Assembly (NCBI GenBank): GCA_965250275.1
Contig: OZ252297.1
Span: 3,658,001-3,722,000 of the forward strand
DNA length: 64,000 bases
Direction: 5' to 3'
Source: G965250275 sp965250275
Lineage (GTDB): Bacteria; Pseudomonadota; Alphaproteobacteria; Rhodobacterales; Rhodobacteraceae
A program made the translations under genes and the position numbers. How positions within the stretch are numbered: position 1 is the stretch's first letter; the number at the start of each line of letters is the position of its first letter. Of this stretch, positions 26,797-34,626 are shown in pieces. The notes under the pieces were generated by a model that was not told where the DNA came from, made no database searches, and saw only the letters and a program-made list of their open reading frames with translations.

Positions 26797-27861
26797 TCAA
26801 TCCGTTGCGATCAGCCCATTCTGTTTCAAACCATCTGAAAGCTTCATGAAGAAGTTGTAGTGGCTGATCGGGCCGGGATGGGTGTCAAACGGATAAAAGT
26901 CGTCGCTTTGGTTCAGGCCGGGATCGGGCCGCAGGTCAATCACGGCGATCCCAAGGTCACGCGCGCTGGCAATCACGGGGTCCTCATCCGCACCTTCCAC
27001 AAAGGCAACGACGGTGGTCGCGTCCGTTTCGGACGCGAACGCCTCGAGCAATGCCGATGTGACACGGGCCTGCTCTTCGAAGGGCGGATCGCCTTGCTGA
27101 CACCACTCCTCCTGACCCTCGCAACTCATCCGGACAAGCTCGATCTGAAGACCATCGTTTCCAAGCGTTGCCAGCGGCAGCTTGAGACCTTCGGGGTGTA
27201 GTTTCTCGAACGTCTCGGCATTGTAGATGTTCACCAGGCTCGGTGCGGGCGTGTTGCGATGGTTCAGGTAGTCTCCATAGCCCCAGACCAGGATGTCCCC
27301 CGGCGCGACGTCGGCCGCCGCGTCGCGCAACCGGATCAGCGACTGAACGTTGCCATGGCCCGGTGTTGCCAGGTTCCGCACCTGCCAGTCCGGATACCGC
27401 GCCTGCAGCAACCACGCCAGCGAGTGTTCATCGGGGTTTCCGCCGCCAAAAACAACGGAATCGCCGAAGATCCATATCCCTTTCTCTTGTGGATTGGCCT
27501 GATACCCAGTTGCACGACCTTCGCCGTCGACGATTGTGAACGGGGCAAGATGTGCGCGCCCGGTTCGTTTCAGTTCGGTGCGAAAGGCGCCGGGCCCCGG
27601 CACAAAATCGTATCCGAGTTCAGGATCAGAGGTGTAGACCGCAGAGGGTTCGGACGTGATTTCAAGGTTGTTTGCCGGAACAATGCGACCAACGATCTTT
27701 CGCACGAACACGACACTGGCGAACCGGCCCTGCGAATAGTCAAACCGCGCGGAATCGCGCCCTTGCAAATGGCCTGCGTGGAACAGTCCAATTGCGGCCA
27801 TCGCTTCGAAGAAAAACGCAACGAGAGCAAGCGTAATCAGGGAGAAAATTGCGTACTTAAT
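26797..27861 (-). CDS. Membrane-anchored SGNH-like hydrolase, possible ATT start
   Basis: An SGNH/GDSL-fold protein of about 354 residues. The active-site blocks read GIWIFGDSVVFGGG (GDS serine), LATPGHGNVQS (block II glycine), LVWGYGDYLNH (GxND replaced by GYGD) and FDTHPGPISHYN (Asp and His). An N-terminal hydrophobic helix (YAIFSLITLALVAFFFEAMA) lies mostly upstream of the first ATG (27801). The frame is open back to a stop at 27868-27870, and the only candidate before the helix is an ATT at 27861 that overlaps the preceding ORF's TAA; a CTG at 27840 is the alternative. It is likely a periplasm-facing acyl esterase or acyltransferase-like partner of the carbamoyltransferase cassette. Confidence 0.75.
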   Translation of the reverse strand: MKYAIFSLITLALVAFFFEAMAAIGLFHAGHLQGRDSARFDYSQGRFASVVFVRKIVGRIVPANNLEITSEPSAVYTSDPELGYDFVPGPGAFRTELKRTGRAHLAPFTIVDGEGRATGYQANPQEKGIWIFGDSVVFGGGNPDEHSLAWLLQARYPDWQVRNLATPGHGNVQSLIRLRDAAADVAPGDILVWGYGDYLNHRNTPAPSLVNIYNAETFEKLHPEGLKLPLATLGNDGLQIELVRMSCEGQEEWCQQGDPPFEEQARVTSALLEAFASETDATTVVAFVEGADEDPVIASARDLGIAVIDLRPDPGLNQSDDFYPFDTHPGPISHYNFFMKLSDGLKQNGLIATD

Positions 27862-28063
27862 GCGGGATCACCGGTCTTTTGGTTTCCAGAACCGAAGCCA
27901 ACGCGCCAAGGCCGGAAGAGCACCAGAGGCGGGCTTTCCCAGTTTCATGGTCAGGCACCCGCACCAGCATTCGAACGACCGTCAACACGTCCGAGACGGT
28001 TTCAGCATTGAAGAACGGGGGGCGCGCACCGTCAAGTATCATATGCGACAGTCCTTGCCGCAT
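27857..28063 (-). CDS. Hypothetical 68-residue protein
   Basis: An open frame between the small secreted protein and the SGNH gene, on the same strand. The sequence includes MILDGARPPFFNAETVSDVL and ends in LETKRPVIPH. Codon use is compatible with coding, and its TAA overlaps the putative ATT start of the next gene, but there is no recognisable domain and no good ribosome binding site. An ATG at codon 8 is an alternative start. It may be non-coding. Confidence 0.3.
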   Translation of the reverse strand: MRQGLSHMILDGARPPFFNAETVSDVLTVVRMLVRVPDHETGKARLWCSSGLGALASVLETKRPVIPH

Positions 28064-28081
28064 GCGGCACCGCGTGTGGCA

Positions 28082-28321
28082 CTACTCCGACTTGGGCGGC
28101 TTAGAAACGGCGCCATCGGCTGCGGCCGGAGGGATCAGGGACTCATTGGCCCGGCGCTTGTCGCTGAGGGTCTTCAGACTGCGTTTTCGTGCGGTGCAGC
28201 TGGAACAGCTCGGAACGGTTTCGGTCGTTGCCTCGGGCAAAGTGGCCGACTCTGACCCTGACGAGACCTCGGAAGTCAGCATCAGGGCAAAGACAGCGAT
28301 CAGTGCCAGCAAAGACCTCAT
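28082..28321 (-). CDS. Small secreted protein, 79 residues, unknown function
   Basis: This ORF starts inside the stop codon of the ferritin-like gene (ATGA), strong evidence for translation. The N-terminus MRSLLALIAVFALMLTSEVS is a signal peptide with likely cleavage near SSGSES. The rest is low in hydrophobicity, with a CSSC pair (residues 38-41), a basic segment TARKRSLKTLSDKRRAN, and a Pro/Ala-rich end. I recognise no family. Confidence 0.55.
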   Translation of the reverse strand: MRSLLALIAVFALMLTSEVSSGSESATLPEATTETVPSCSSCTARKRSLKTLSDKRRANESLIPPAAADGAVSKPPKSE

Positions 28322-28815
28322 CCCGCAGCATCCGGCTTTTGACGAGGCTGGTCGTGGCGTGCAGCAAGATAGGCGCGCAAAGGGGCAGCGCTGTCCGGCG
28401 CTCCGGCGGACTCCAGTTCCAGAAACTCGATCGCTGCGTGTTCGTGATCCGTCAGAAACACCAGGCGCGCACGATCCTCAGACGGTGCCATCGCCTCGAG
28501 GTTCAGAAAATCGTCAATGTAGCCCGGAAAGGTCTGCCGCATTTCTGCAAGGCTTGCGTTCCAATCCGGATCGGCGCGCAGGGCCGCAGCCTGTCCATCA
28601 GAAACAAGTTCCTCGGTTGAACGCGGTTGCAGGTCATACTTTTGCAAAAGTGGTGCCACCTCCGCCGCCGCATGACGTTCCACATCCGCCATCAGGATCA
28701 TTTTTTCTTTATGATCGGGGTTGGGCAGTCGGTCCGCAAACGCCCGAAAGTAGCCATCCCCTTCGATTTCTTCCTCGTAGTAGAGCAACAGAGTTTCGAG
28801 GTAGGTATTCGTCAT
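28318..28815 (-). CDS. Ferritin-like (rubrerythrin-type fold) protein
   Basis: A 165-residue all-helical soluble protein. Its helices carry metal-ligand-like residues: TLLLYYEEEIEGDGYF near the N-terminus, VERHAAAEVAP (ExxH), and TDHEHAAIEFLELE (Glu/His) near residue 130. This resembles ferritin-like di-iron proteins, although the exact ExxH pairs should be verified by alignment. It begins 9 bp after the stop of the large flavin/iron-sulfur oxidoreductase and is probably co-expressed, so it may handle peroxide or oxidant by-products, or act as an oxygenase-type partner; that is inference. Confidence 0.6.
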   Translation of the reverse strand: MTNTYLETLLLYYEEEIEGDGYFRAFADRLPNPDHKEKMILMADVERHAAAEVAPLLQKYDLQPRSTEELVSDGQAAALRADPDWNASLAEMRQTFPGYIDDFLNLEAMAPSEDRARLVFLTDHEHAAIEFLELESAGAPDSAAPLRAYLAARHDQPRQKPDAAG

Positions 28816-28824
28816 TGGTTGTTC

Positions 28825-30909
28825 TCACTTCCAGCGGGCTGGCGCCACGACACCCGTGTCGAGTCCGACGTCGACGCGATCGTGTTTCATCGGGTTGTCA
28901 ATATCAACTTCGGTGTCCAGTTCGCGGGCGTATCGGTGCCCCGCATAAACGGCCGCCGCGATAATAGCAGGGGCTTCGCAGTCCCCCACCCGAGACAGGG
29001 TAAACGGCAAGGCCGGTTTTTCGCCTGACACCTCGGACAGGATATCATGATAGAGGGTGTCGTTGGGCCGGCGCGCGGTCACAAGCACCAGATGGGTGGC
29101 GGCCACGGACTGCTCTGTACCGCTATAGGTGCAGTTGAGTGTTGCGCTGCTGCCATCGAACGCAGAAAGCCCATGGGCAACGACGATGTTTATCCCAAGA
29201 CTATGCATATGCGTGCGAATCCGCCAGCGCTCTGACGTATTACCGGCCCATTGCGACACCGAATCCGAAGGCGTGACATAGGTCACTGGCACGCCTGTGG
29301 CCTGAATGCGTTCTGCAATTACACCACCCATGTAGTAACCATCGCCGTCAAACACGAGCGTGGGACCGTCCGGAATGGTCCCGGCCATGATATCATCTGG
29401 CGTCAGAATGTTGTCCCCGATGTAGGGCGTGAACACCTCTTCGTCGAATGTGTCCGCCCGCCAACGCGCGCCCGTCGCGATGGCGACATGTTGTGCTTCG
29501 ACTGCGAACACATCCTCTGCGGTCAACTGGCTTTCACGAAACACCTCGACATTGGGCATTTCGAGAAGCTGTTGTTCGCGGTAATCGCGGACCCTTATGT
29601 ACTCGCTCATTCCGGGCAAGGCTGCTTCGCGTGTGACCCGGCCGCCCAGCTCGCGCGTGGCTTCGGCCAGCATGACCTCGTAGCCGCGCGCGCCCAGCGC
29701 CCGTGCCGCCTCCATTCCGGCAGGCCCCGCCCCGACGATCAGAACCCGGTCTTCGGATGCCTTGTCCGGAATGATTTCAGGATGCCAGCCTTTGCGCCAT
29801 TCTTCTCCCATTGTCGGGTTTTGAGTACAGCGGATCGGCACACCAAGACTGTCGCCGGAATAGCAAATGTTGCACCCGATGCATTCGCGGATAGCTTCCA
29901 GCCGGCCTTCTTCGATCTTCTTCGGCAGGAACGGGTCTGCAATAGAGGGGCGCGCCGCGCCAATCAAGTCGGTGATGCCACGCTTGACCTGGCTCACCAT
30001 CGTATCCGGCGAAGTGAACCGTCCCACCGTCACCACTGGTTTGTCCGTGACCGATTTCACCCAGTTCATGTAAGGCTCCAGTGGCGCCTCTTTTACGAAA
30101 CGGGACACGCCCATTTCCAAGGAGTAATCAGAAATGTTGATGTCCCAGAGGTCCGGCAGGTCAGCCAACATGGCGAACATGTCCCGGCGCTCGCCCCAGA
30201 TCGGATCACCATCTTCGCCAACCTCGTCATCCGCCGAAAAACGGACGGCGACAGCACAACGGTCCCCAACCGCATCCTTGGTCTCTTCAATCAACTCGCG
30301 GGTCAAACGCACGCGGTTTTCAAGCGAGCCGCCATATTCATCGCTGCGGGTGTTCATGCGGGGATTGAGAAAGTTCGACACCAGATAGCCATGCGTCGCA
30401 TAAACATAGACCACATCGAACCCGGCGTCGCGCGCCCGCAGCGCTGCTTTCTTGTGCCAGCGGCGAAACGTGCGAATGTCGTCCTTGTCCATGGCCCGAG
30501 TCTGGAACGGGTGGCCTGAAAGGTTTGGAATGCTCTCGAAATCCAATGCGGTAAGGCGGGTGTTGAGATTTGAACTGCGCGCCCCGCCATACCAGAGTTC
30601 TGCCCCGGCAAGGCTCCCATGTTCGTGCACCGCATCCGTCATCAGCCGGTGGGCGCGAATGTCACTGTCATCCCACAACGACGCATAGGCATGTGGCAAA
30701 TCATCCGACGACGGATGAATGGAGTTGTATTCGGTGCAGACAACCCCCCAACCCCCTTCGGCCTTGACGCCGCGCATCGCCGCCAGTGTACGCGGTCGCT
30801 GCCACCCCATGCCGGTGCAATGGGGCACCTGATAGAACCGGTTCGGCGCGGTCACCGGGCCAATTTTGACAGGCTCAAACAGGATGTCGTAGCGGGGATC
30901 TCTGGCCAT
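28825..30909 (-). CDS. Trimethylamine-dehydrogenase-like FMN/4Fe-4S oxidoreductase (NADH:flavin oxidoreductase family)
   Basis: A 694-residue enzyme with an old-yellow-enzyme barrel (residues 1-340) and a C-terminal Rossmann/ADP-binding half (VLIVGAGPAGMEAARALG). Cys31 in YQVPHCTG matches the 6-S-cysteinyl-FMN site of trimethylamine dehydrogenase; Tyr61, Tyr170 and His173 match its active-site residues. The cluster motif CIGCNIC plus Cys361 matches the 4Fe-4S site. The two tryptophans of the trimethylammonium-binding bowl appear to be missing (Asp353 replaces one, and the loop near 265 is shortened), so trimethylamine is unlikely. N-methylproline, dimethylamine or another N-methyl amine are alternatives. 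Confidence 0.88.
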   Translation of the reverse strand: MARDPRYDILFEPVKIGPVTAPNRFYQVPHCTGMGWQRPRTLAAMRGVKAEGGWGVVCTEYNSIHPSSDDLPHAYASLWDDSDIRAHRLMTDAVHEHGSLAGAELWYGGARSSNLNTRLTALDFESIPNLSGHPFQTRAMDKDDIRTFRRWHKKAALRARDAGFDVVYVYATHGYLVSNFLNPRMNTRSDEYGGSLENRVRLTRELIEETKDAVGDRCAVAVRFSADDEVGEDGDPIWGERRDMFAMLADLPDLWDINISDYSLEMGVSRFVKEAPLEPYMNWVKSVTDKPVVTVGRFTSPDTMVSQVKRGITDLIGAARPSIADPFLPKKIEEGRLEAIRECIGCNICYSGDSLGVPIRCTQNPTMGEEWRKGWHPEIIPDKASEDRVLIVGAGPAGMEAARALGARGYEVMLAEATRELGGRVTREAALPGMSEYIRVRDYREQQLLEMPNVEVFRESQLTAEDVFAVEAQHVAIATGARWRADTFDEEVFTPYIGDNILTPDDIMAGTIPDGPTLVFDGDGYYMGGVIAERIQATGVPVTYVTPSDSVSQWAGNTSERWRIRTHMHSLGINIVVAHGLSAFDGSSATLNCTYSGTEQSVAATHLVLVTARRPNDTLYHDILSEVSGEKPALPFTLSRVGDCEAPAIIAAAVYAGHRYARELDTEVDIDNPMKHDRVDVGLDTGVVAPARWK

Positions 30910-31009
30910 TGAGTGTCCTAACTTTCAAGACGGGCTTGATGAATTCCTCTGTTCCGGGGCGCGCAGCGTCCCGGTCGTCTGGAGTTGAAGTGTGGTTCGA
31001 AGCGACCTG

Positions 31010-31660
31010 TTACATCGCGGGTTTCTCGAAGTGAGCGGGCAAAACGGCGGACAGATATGTTCTGATCTGAGCCTTTGCCTGAGTGCGTGAGTAATCCTCG
31101 GGATAGAGCAGGATGTTCAGGCAGAGACCATCATAGAGGCCTTCAAGTGTTTGCGCGATGGTGCGGGCATCGACACCCTCGTATCCACCTTCTGCGATGA
31201 TCTCTTCGATCAACCCAATGGAGGTTTCGAACCGCTCGTCATCGATACCGTCCACACGTGCCCGATAGGCGGCCCGGCGTCCGGCCTCCCCATAAAACGC
31301 GAACCAGACAGCGAGTTTTTTGCGCGAACAGATGCGGGGGTGATAATGCGCATCCACGATCGCAAGAAGTTTCGCGGCCGCGCTCAATCCAGCTTCACGA
31401 TAAGATTTCTGCCATTGATCGTGATGTTCCTGCGCCAGGAACAACAGGGTTTCTTCAAGCAGGTTTTGCTTGCTCTTGAAATGGAAGTTTACGATGCCCA
31501 ACGAAAGGCCGGCAAAGTCCGTGACGGTGGTCATCGTGGTTCCCGAAATCCCGTGCTTCGCAATCGAAGAAATCGTGGCCTCGATCAACTGCGTGCGGCG
31601 CACCTCCTTGGAGGCAGTGCGGGCGCCTGTTTTCTGCGTCTTTCTGAGAGTTTCGTTCAT
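31010..31660 (-). CDS. TetR/BetI-type transcriptional regulator
   Basis: A 216-residue TetR-family repressor. The N-terminal helix-turn-helix is ISSIAKHGISGTTMTTVTDF with FAGLSLGIVNFHFKSKQNLL, and the C-terminal ligand domain has the BetI-like WFAFYGEAGRRAAYRARV. BetI relatives sense choline-like or amine ligands. It lies between the PotA-like ATPase gene (46 bp upstream) and the demethylase-like oxidoreductase on the same strand. It is the best candidate to bind the ATTGAATGATCATTCAAT palindromes at 35900 and 39933, which is inference. Confidence 0.88.
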   Translation of the reverse strand: MNETLRKTQKTGARTASKEVRRTQLIEATISSIAKHGISGTTMTTVTDFAGLSLGIVNFHFKSKQNLLEETLLFLAQEHHDQWQKSYREAGLSAAAKLLAIVDAHYHPRICSRKKLAVWFAFYGEAGRRAAYRARVDGIDDERFETSIGLIEEIIAEGGYEGVDARTIAQTLEGLYDGLCLNILLYPEDYSRTQAKAQIRTYLSAVLPAHFEKPAM

Positions 31661-31706
31661 GGCGTCCTTTCAGGCGCAGCCTTGGCCAAACACAGGTTGT
31701 GACAGC

Positions 31707-32813
31707 TCAGTCCGCATCCAGAACAACAATTGAGTCGGGCGACCAGCTGAGCCAGACTTCCGAATTGGCCTCGCGCGGGCTGCTGGTTGTTGCCTTGTCG
31801 AGGTTCTGGCTGGAGACAGCCACCGGTTCCATCTTGCCGTCGATCCGCACGTAGAAATGGCTGCGTTCGCCAAGATAAGCCGAGGTATCGATCACGCCCG
31901 GAACCGAAAGCTGATCAGCGTTCGGCTTGTCCTTGGACAACACAAATTTCTCGGGGCGCACCGCCACCTGAACCTGCGCACCGTTTGCATGGCGAAGCTG
32001 ATCCGATGCGATGGGAACGGTCCCCAAACCTTGTGTTTCTACGGCGGCCATCGCCGCTCCGTTCTTGCGCACGGTGGCTTCGAAAAAGTTCATGTTGCCG
32101 ATGAAACTTGCCACTTCGCGATTGACCGGGCTTTCGTAGAGCCCTGCCGGGGTATCCACCTGCAAAACCTGACCGCCCGACATAACCGCGATGCGATCTG
32201 ACAGCGTCAGCGCTTCTTCCTGGTCGTGAGTCACGAACACAAAGGTGATGCCCACGGTGCGCTGCAGAGCGCGCAATTCCAGCTGCATCTGTTCGCGCAG
32301 CTGTTTGTCCAGCGCCCCGAGCGGCTCATCAAGCAGCAGCACCTTTGGCTGCAGGACAAGCGCACGTGCCAACGCGATACGCTGCCGCTGACCGCCAGAG
32401 AGCTCATTTGCCTTCCGGTCTCCGTAGCCGGGCAACTTGATGAGCTCCAGCATTTCATCAACCAGTTCATAGCGTTGCGCGCGGGTCATGTTCGCACGGC
32501 GCAGACCGTACGCAATATTGTCGCGCACGTTCAGGTGCGGAAAGATCGCGTAGTTCTGGAACACCATATTGACCGGGCGATGGTGCGGCGGGATGTCCGC
32601 GGTGGGCTGGCCATCAATGAAGATCTCACCGGACGATGTGCTTTCGAAGCCGGCCAGCATGCGCAACAGCGTGGTCTTGCCACAGCCCGAGGCTCCCAGT
32701 AGCGAGAAGAACTCGCCATGCCCGATATCCATCGAAATATTGTCGATCGCTTGGAATGAGCCAAAGAATTTGTTCACGTTCTGGATCGAGATATAGGCGT
32801 CGTTTGTGCTCAT
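31707..32813 (-). CDS. Polyamine-type ABC transporter ATP-binding protein (PotA-like)
   Basis: A 368-residue ATPase with Walker A GASGCGKTTLLRML, Q-loop VFQNYAIFPHLNV, signature LSGGQRQRIALARAL, Walker B VLLLDEPLGALDK and H-loop FVTHDQEEALTLSD. A C-terminal TOBE domain begins about residue 285 (VAVRPEKFVLSK). It belongs to the spermidine/putrescine/opine importer branch. It follows the two permease genes with a 4-bp gap in a potD-B-C-A order. Confidence 0.93.
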   Translation of the reverse strand: MSTNDAYISIQNVNKFFGSFQAIDNISMDIGHGEFFSLLGASGCGKTTLLRMLAGFESTSSGEIFIDGQPTADIPPHHRPVNMVFQNYAIFPHLNVRDNIAYGLRRANMTRAQRYELVDEMLELIKLPGYGDRKANELSGGQRQRIALARALVLQPKVLLLDEPLGALDKQLREQMQLELRALQRTVGITFVFVTHDQEEALTLSDRIAVMSGGQVLQVDTPAGLYESPVNREVASFIGNMNFFEATVRKNGAAMAAVETQGLGTVPIASDQLRHANGAQVQVAVRPEKFVLSKDKPNADQLSVPGVIDTSAYLGERSHFYVRIDGKMEPVAVSSQNLDKATTSSPREANSEVWLSWSPDSIVVLDAD

Positions 32814-32817
32814 GGGC

Positions 32818-33633
32818 TCAGAGGGCCTCTTTGGTATCTATGGTGCCCATCCGCCCGATCCACTGGGCCAGGAAGACGAGCAGGAAGGAAACGAAAAGGA
32901 TGATCGATGACAGTGCGAGCACTGACGGGAACTCCTGCGGGAACCGCAGTTGCCCCCAGATGTACATCGGCAGGGTGGAGTCGGTTCCGGTCAGGAAGAA
33001 CGCCATGATGAACTCATCGAACGAGATGGTGAAGGTCAGCAGCAGGCTGGCGACAATGCCCGGATAGACAATCGGGAACGTCACTCGCCAGAAGGTCCAC
33101 CAGCCGTTTTCACCCAGATCGGCCGAAGCTTCTTCCATCGATTTGTCAAAGCCTTCGAACCGCGGCAACAGCGACGCCACAGCAAATGGCAAACACACAA
33201 TCAGGTGTCCCAGGGCGACTGTGTAAAGCGAAAGCGGTACACCCAACCGGCTCATCAGAACCAGCAACGCAACGCCAAAGATGATACCGGGAATGACCAG
33301 AGGCAGCATGATGAAGGTCACCAGCGCGGACCGTCCCGGCAAACGGTAGCGTGTGATCGCACGCGCCGCGAACACCCCAAGAATGGTGGAGATGATCGAG
33401 ACACAAACACCAACCCGCACAGAGTTCATGAGCGCAGCCCAGACCGGCTCGCGTGTCATTAGTTCCACATACCATTGAACCGTGAAGCCCTGCAGCGGGA
33501 AGCGCACATAAATGGAGTCGTTGAAGCTGAACATCGGGATGAACAGCACTGGCGTATAGAGCACGATCAGGAAGATCACCGCGTAGATCTGCAACGCGCG
33601 ATTGGGTCGTTTGATATAGGATACTTCGCTCAT
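32818..33633 (-). CDS. Polyamine-type ABC transporter permease (PotC-like)
   Basis: A 271-residue membrane permease with about six helices: the first is LQIYAVIFLIVLYTPVLFIP, followed by the PotC-type FSFNDSIYVRFPLQGFTVQW. The EAA coupling loop is EEASADLGENGWWTFWRVTF. The ATG at 33633 overlaps the stop of the upstream permease (ATGA); the 21 extra codons of the longer frame overlap that gene and were not used. Confidence 0.92.
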   Translation of the reverse strand: MSEVSYIKRPNRALQIYAVIFLIVLYTPVLFIPMFSFNDSIYVRFPLQGFTVQWYVELMTREPVWAALMNSVRVGVCVSIISTILGVFAARAITRYRLPGRSALVTFIMLPLVIPGIIFGVALLVLMSRLGVPLSLYTVALGHLIVCLPFAVASLLPRFEGFDKSMEEASADLGENGWWTFWRVTFPIVYPGIVASLLLTFTISFDEFIMAFFLTGTDSTLPMYIWGQLRFPQEFPSVLALSSIILFVSFLLVFLAQWIGRMGTIDTKEAL

Positions 33634-34562
33634 GCGATCCGCTCCTGCACCTTGCGTGTCAAAAAGAGGAACACCAGCGCGATGGCCGCGATCCAAAGCA
33701 TCAACACGATCGATAGCGTCGCGCCCATGGGCCAGTTGTTGATCGGTCCAAACTGCAACTGCACAAGGTTGCCTATCATCGCTCCATCAGGCCCGCCCAG
33801 CAGTGCGGGGGTGATGTAGTCTCCGGTGGTCGGGATGAAGATCAGGAAAGACGCAGAGATCACGCCCGGCATCGACAGCGGCAGCGTGATACGGAAGAAC
33901 CGCGCCATCGGGCCGTCACCCAGATCGGTGGCTGCTTCCAACAGAGATTTGTCGATTTTCTCGAGCGAGACGTAAAGCGGCAGGATCGCAAATGCCGCCC
34001 AGGCATGGGCTAACGTCACGATCACCGCCGTGGGGCTATAGAGCAAGAATTCCAACGGCTGCTCGATGAGTCCCATTGTCATGAGACCCGAGTTGATCAC
34101 ACCTTCGTATCCGAGGATCACCTTCCATGCAAAGACCCGCAGAAGGTAGCTGGTCCAGAACGGCAGCGTCATCAGGATGATCCACATCATCTTATTTTTG
34201 TGGACGTGAAAGGCGACGTAGTAGGCCATAGGATAGCACAGCGCCACGGTCGCCACCGTGGCTATCCCCGAAATCCAGAAGGACCGCGTCAGCAGCGCTC
34301 CGAAGATGGGTTCGTTCCAGACCCGCACGTAGTTGGTCGTGGTAAGTGTCGTGTCGAACCCAAAGCCTTCGCGCGTCCAAAAACTGATGGCCATGAGAAT
34401 GAAAAATGGGATGACGATGCCGACAATCAGGATCAGCAGCGTCGGCAGCAAAAGCGTGTATCCTCGCAACGTTTCGTTGCGGTGAAGCAGGCTTGCCAGC
34501 CAACCGGTCTTTTGCGGCTGTGGAATGTCCAAAGGCGCGTTGGAAAACGAAGTTTCGGTCAT
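33630..34562 (-). CDS. Polyamine-type ABC transporter permease (PotB-like)
   Basis: A 310-residue membrane permease. A cytoplasmic N-terminus of about 35 residues precedes the helix YTLLLPTLLILIVGIVIPFF; the family motif TLPFWTSYLLRVFAWKVILG and the EAA loop EAATDLGDGPMARFFRITLP are clear. The start at 34562 is preferred since upstream codons fall inside the hairpin that separates it from the binding-protein gene. Confidence 0.92.
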   Translation of the reverse strand: MTETSFSNAPLDIPQPQKTGWLASLLHRNETLRGYTLLLPTLLILIVGIVIPFFILMAISFWTREGFGFDTTLTTTNYVRVWNEPIFGALLTRSFWISGIATVATVALCYPMAYYVAFHVHKNKMMWIILMTLPFWTSYLLRVFAWKVILGYEGVINSGLMTMGLIEQPLEFLLYSPTAVIVTLAHAWAAFAILPLYVSLEKIDKSLLEAATDLGDGPMARFFRITLPLSMPGVISASFLIFIPTTGDYITPALLGGPDGAMIGNLVQLQFGPINNWPMGATLSIVLMLWIAAIALVFLFLTRKVQERIA

Positions 34563-34588
34563 GCTAGGCTGCCCCTTGCATAAGGATT

Positions 34589-34615
34589 GGCCCGCCCGAT
34601 CCAATCGGGCGGGCC
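34589..34615 (-). terminator. 12-bp stem hairpin between PotD-like and PotB-like genes
   Basis: A perfect 12-bp inverted repeat (GGCCCGCCCGAT and its complement) with a 3-base loop lies 11 bp after the binding-protein stop and 26 bp before the permease ATG. No T run follows, so it is more likely an mRNA-stabilising or attenuating structure than a full terminator. It is the counterpart of the palindrome at 20184 in the other importer operon. Confidence 0.7.
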
Positions 34616-34626
34616 ATTTCACAAGA

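Noticed and set aside
27879..28964. 361-codon plus-strand frame across the ferritin-like and small secreted genes
   Set aside because: Very rich in Arg, Pro and Ser without domains, and contradicts the coupled minus-strand genes with signal peptide and ferritin-like helices.
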